A stretch of DNA of 15,712 bases, taken from DASULK01 sp036278255 (GTDB taxonomy: Bacteria; Actinomycetota; Actinomycetes; Mycobacteriales; Micromonosporaceae). The notes under the pieces are model-generated. The model had not been told where the DNA came from. It did no database searches and saw only the letters and a program-made list of their open reading frames with translations. Positions 13,914 to 15,712 of the stretch are shown in pieces (the stretch's first letter is position 1; each line of letters begins with the position of its first letter). Location: positions 1-15,712 of the forward strand of contig DASULK010000040.1 in NCBI GenBank assembly GCA_036278255.1, given 5' to 3'. The position numbers and the translations under genes were made by a program.

Positions 13914-15712
13914 GTGACAGCCTCGACCCCGCGCCTGCTCCTGCTCGATGGCCACTCGCTGGCCTACCGGGCGTTCTTCGCATTGCCGGTGGAGAACTTC
14001 TCCACCACCACCGGCCAGCCGACCAACGCGGTCTACGGCTTCACCTCCATGCTGATTAACGTGCTGCGCGATGAGCAGCCCACCCACATCGCCGTCGCCT
14101 TCGACGTCTCCCGCCGGTCGTTCCGCACCGATCGTTACGCCGAATACAAGGCCGGCCGTGCGGAGACGCCGGCAGATTTCGCCGGCCAGGTCAGCCTGGT
14201 CAAGGAGGTCCTCGCCGCGCTCCGGATCCCCACCGCGGAGCGGGAAGGTTACGAGGCCGACGACGTGATCGCCACCCTGGCCTGCCAGGCCCGTGACGCC
14301 GGCATGGAGGTGCTGATCTGCACCGGGGACCGGGACGCCTTCCAACTGGTTGACGACAGCATCACCGTCCTCTACCCGCGCAAGGGCGTCTCCGACCTGG
14401 CCCGCATCGATCCGGCGGCGGTGGGCGAACGGTTCGGGGTCGGCCCGGACCGGTACCGTGACCTGGCCGCCCTGGTCGGGGAGACGAGCGACAACCTGCC
14501 CGGTGTGCCGGGCGTGGGGCCGAAGACCGCCGCCAAGTGGATCAACCAGTACGGCGGGGTGGAGAGCATCGTCGCCCGCGCCGACGAGATCAAGGGCAAG
14601 GTGGGGGAGAATCTGCGGGAGCGTCTCGCCGACGTGATCCGCAACTACGACCTGAACTGCCTGGTCTCCGACCTGGAACTGCCGCTGCTGCCGCAGGACA
14701 CCGAGTGGACCGGATGGGACCGGGAGGCGGTGCATCAGGTCTTCGACACCCTGCAGTTCCGGGTGCTGCGCGACCGGCTTTACCAGTACCTGGAGGCCGT
14801 CGAGCCGGAGGCGGAGGCCGGTTTCGAGTTGACCGGCGAGGTGCTCGGCGCCGGTGCGGTGGGGGGATGGCTGGAGACGTATGCCCCGGAGGGGACACCG
14901 GTCGGGGTGGCCGTCGCCGGCTCATTCGGACGGGGCACGGGGTCGTTGACGGCGGTGGCGCTGGCCACCGCCGACGGCGCGGCGGCCTGGTTCGACCCGG
15001 CGGCCTTGGACGCCGCCGATGAGGGAGCGGTGGCCGCCTGGCTGGCCGATCCGGAGCGCCCGAAAACCCTGCACGACAGCAAGCCGGCGTTGCTGGCCTT
15101 CGCCGCCCACGGCTGGGAGCTGAGTGGCGTGGCGCAGGACACCGCACTCGCCGCCTACCTGGCCCGCCCCGATCAGCGTTCCTATGACCTGGCCGATCTG
15201 GCGCTGCGTTATCTGCACCGGGAGCTGCGCATCGATGTGCCTGCGGACGGTCAGCTCACCCTCGACGGGCTCGGCGGGGATGGTGTGGCCGAGCAGAATC
15301 TGATGCTGCGGGCCCGGGCCACCCTCGATCTGGCCGACGCGATCGAAGCCGAGCTGTCCCGCGACGGCGAGCCGGCGGAGAATACTGCGCCGGCCCCGGC
15401 CGGCGGTCCGGAGTTCTCCGGCAGCTCGATGCAGCTGCTGGGGGAGGTGGAGCTGCCGCTGGTGCGGGTGCTCGCCCGGATGGAGCAGGTCGGTATCGCC
15501 GCCGACACCGACTATCTCTCCGATCTTGAAGCGCATTTCGCGGCCGAGGTGAAGGCAGCTGCGCAGGCGGCCTATCAGGTGATCGGGCGGGAGTTCAACC
15601 TGGGGTCGCCGAAGCAGCTGCAGGAGATTCTCTTCACCGAGCTCAACCTGCCGAAAACCAAGCGGATCAAGACCGGCTACACCACCGACGCCGACGCCCT
15701 GCAGAGCCTGCA
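13914..15712 (+). CDS. polA: DNA polymerase I, N-terminal part (3' end outside window)
   Basis: DNA polymerase I removes RNA primers and fills gaps in replication and repair. The frame is open to the last base, giving about 599 of an expected 890-900 residues. The 5' nuclease domain (1 to about 300) has its metal-binding acids: D12 in LLLLDGHSLAYRAFF, D64 in AVAFDVSRRSFR, E114/D116/D117 in GYEADDVIA, D139/D141 in CTGDRDAFQLV and D193 in GETSDNLPG, then a helix-hairpin-helix GVPGVGPKTAAKWI. The middle domain (about 310-490) aligns in place with the 3'-5' exonuclease but lacks the DTE motif, as is known for actinobacterial Pol I, so proofreading is not expected. The polymerase domain begins near LLGEVELPLVRVLARMEQVGIAADTDYL and reaches FNLGSPKQLQEILFTELNLPKTKR. 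The start GTG 13914 was chosen because it fits the family N-terminus and a nearby -10. Confidence 0.96.
   Translation, partial: MTASTPRLLLLDGHSLAYRAFFALPVENFSTTTGQPTNAVYGFTSMLINVLRDEQPTHIAVAFDVSRRSFRTDRYAEYKAGRAETPADFAGQVSLVKEVLAALRIPTAEREGYEADDVIATLACQARDAGMEVLICTGDRDAFQLVDDSITVLYPRKGVSDLARIDPAAVGERFGVGPDRYRDLAALVGETSDNLPGVPGVGPKTAAKWINQYGGVESIVARADEIKGKVGENLRERLADVIRNYDLNCLVSDLELPLLPQDTEWTGWDREAVHQVFDTLQFRVLRDRLYQYLEAVEPEAEAGFELTGEVLGAGAVGGWLETYAPEGTPVGVAVAGSFGRGTGSLTAVALATADGAAAWFDPAALDAADEGAVAAWLADPERPKTLHDSKPALLAFAAHGWELSGVAQDTALAAYLARPDQRSYDLADLALRYLHRELRIDVPADGQLTLDGLGGDGVAEQNLMLRARATLDLADAIEAELSRDGEPAENTAPAPAGGPEFSGSSMQLLGEVELPLVRVLARMEQVGIAADTDYLSDLEAHFAAEVKAAAQAAYQVIGREFNLGSPKQLQEILFTELNLPKTKRIKTGYTTDADALQSL

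Overview
The window is high-GC DNA with the dense, overlapping gene layout of an actinobacterium. Supporting signs are GTG/TTG starts, ATGA and GTGA stop-start overlaps, G/C third codon positions, an ANTAR response regulator of the PdtaR type, and a DNA polymerase I whose 3'-5' exonuclease domain lacks its catalytic acids. The gene content fits a Micromonospora- or Salinispora-like genome, but the genus is an inference. No stretch longer than about 210 bases is without a gene. No insertion sequence, integrase, CRISPR array or prophage gene is visible.

Left part (1-5361). The 3' part of a pyruvate kinase gene (pyk) overlaps an acyl-CoA thioesterase II gene (tesB-like) on the plus strand. Convergent to them is a minus-strand array. 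In transcription order it holds tRNA-Leu(CAA), an HTH plus double-LAGLIDADG protein resembling a free-standing homing endonuclease, a luciferase-like flavin oxidoreductase, and a group II PLP-dependent aromatic amino acid decarboxylase. The decarboxylase gene has an unusual paired leader ending one base before its start codon.

Middle part (5439-11101). A PdtaR-type response regulator with an ANTAR RNA-binding domain precedes a complete branched-chain amino acid ABC importer: lipoprotein LivK, permeases LivH and LivM, ATPases LivG and LivF. livH-livM-livG-livF overlap by 4, 8 and 11 bases. livK is set apart by a 114-base spacer with three hairpins, one with a perfect 16-bp stem.

Right part (11141-15712). 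A second importer, of the polar amino acid family (lipoprotein, permease, ATPase), starts 39 bases after livF and may share its transcript. A perfect 16-bp inverted repeat lies inside the first codons of its permease gene. Thus both importers carry a strong hairpin at the binding-protein/permease junction, a position where RNA structure could keep binding protein in excess over permease. The window ends inside polA.

Most of the window is conserved actinobacterial housekeeping and transport content. The least ordinary items are the LAGLIDADG gene directly behind tRNA-Leu, the hairpins at the two transporter junctions, and the structured leader of the decarboxylase.
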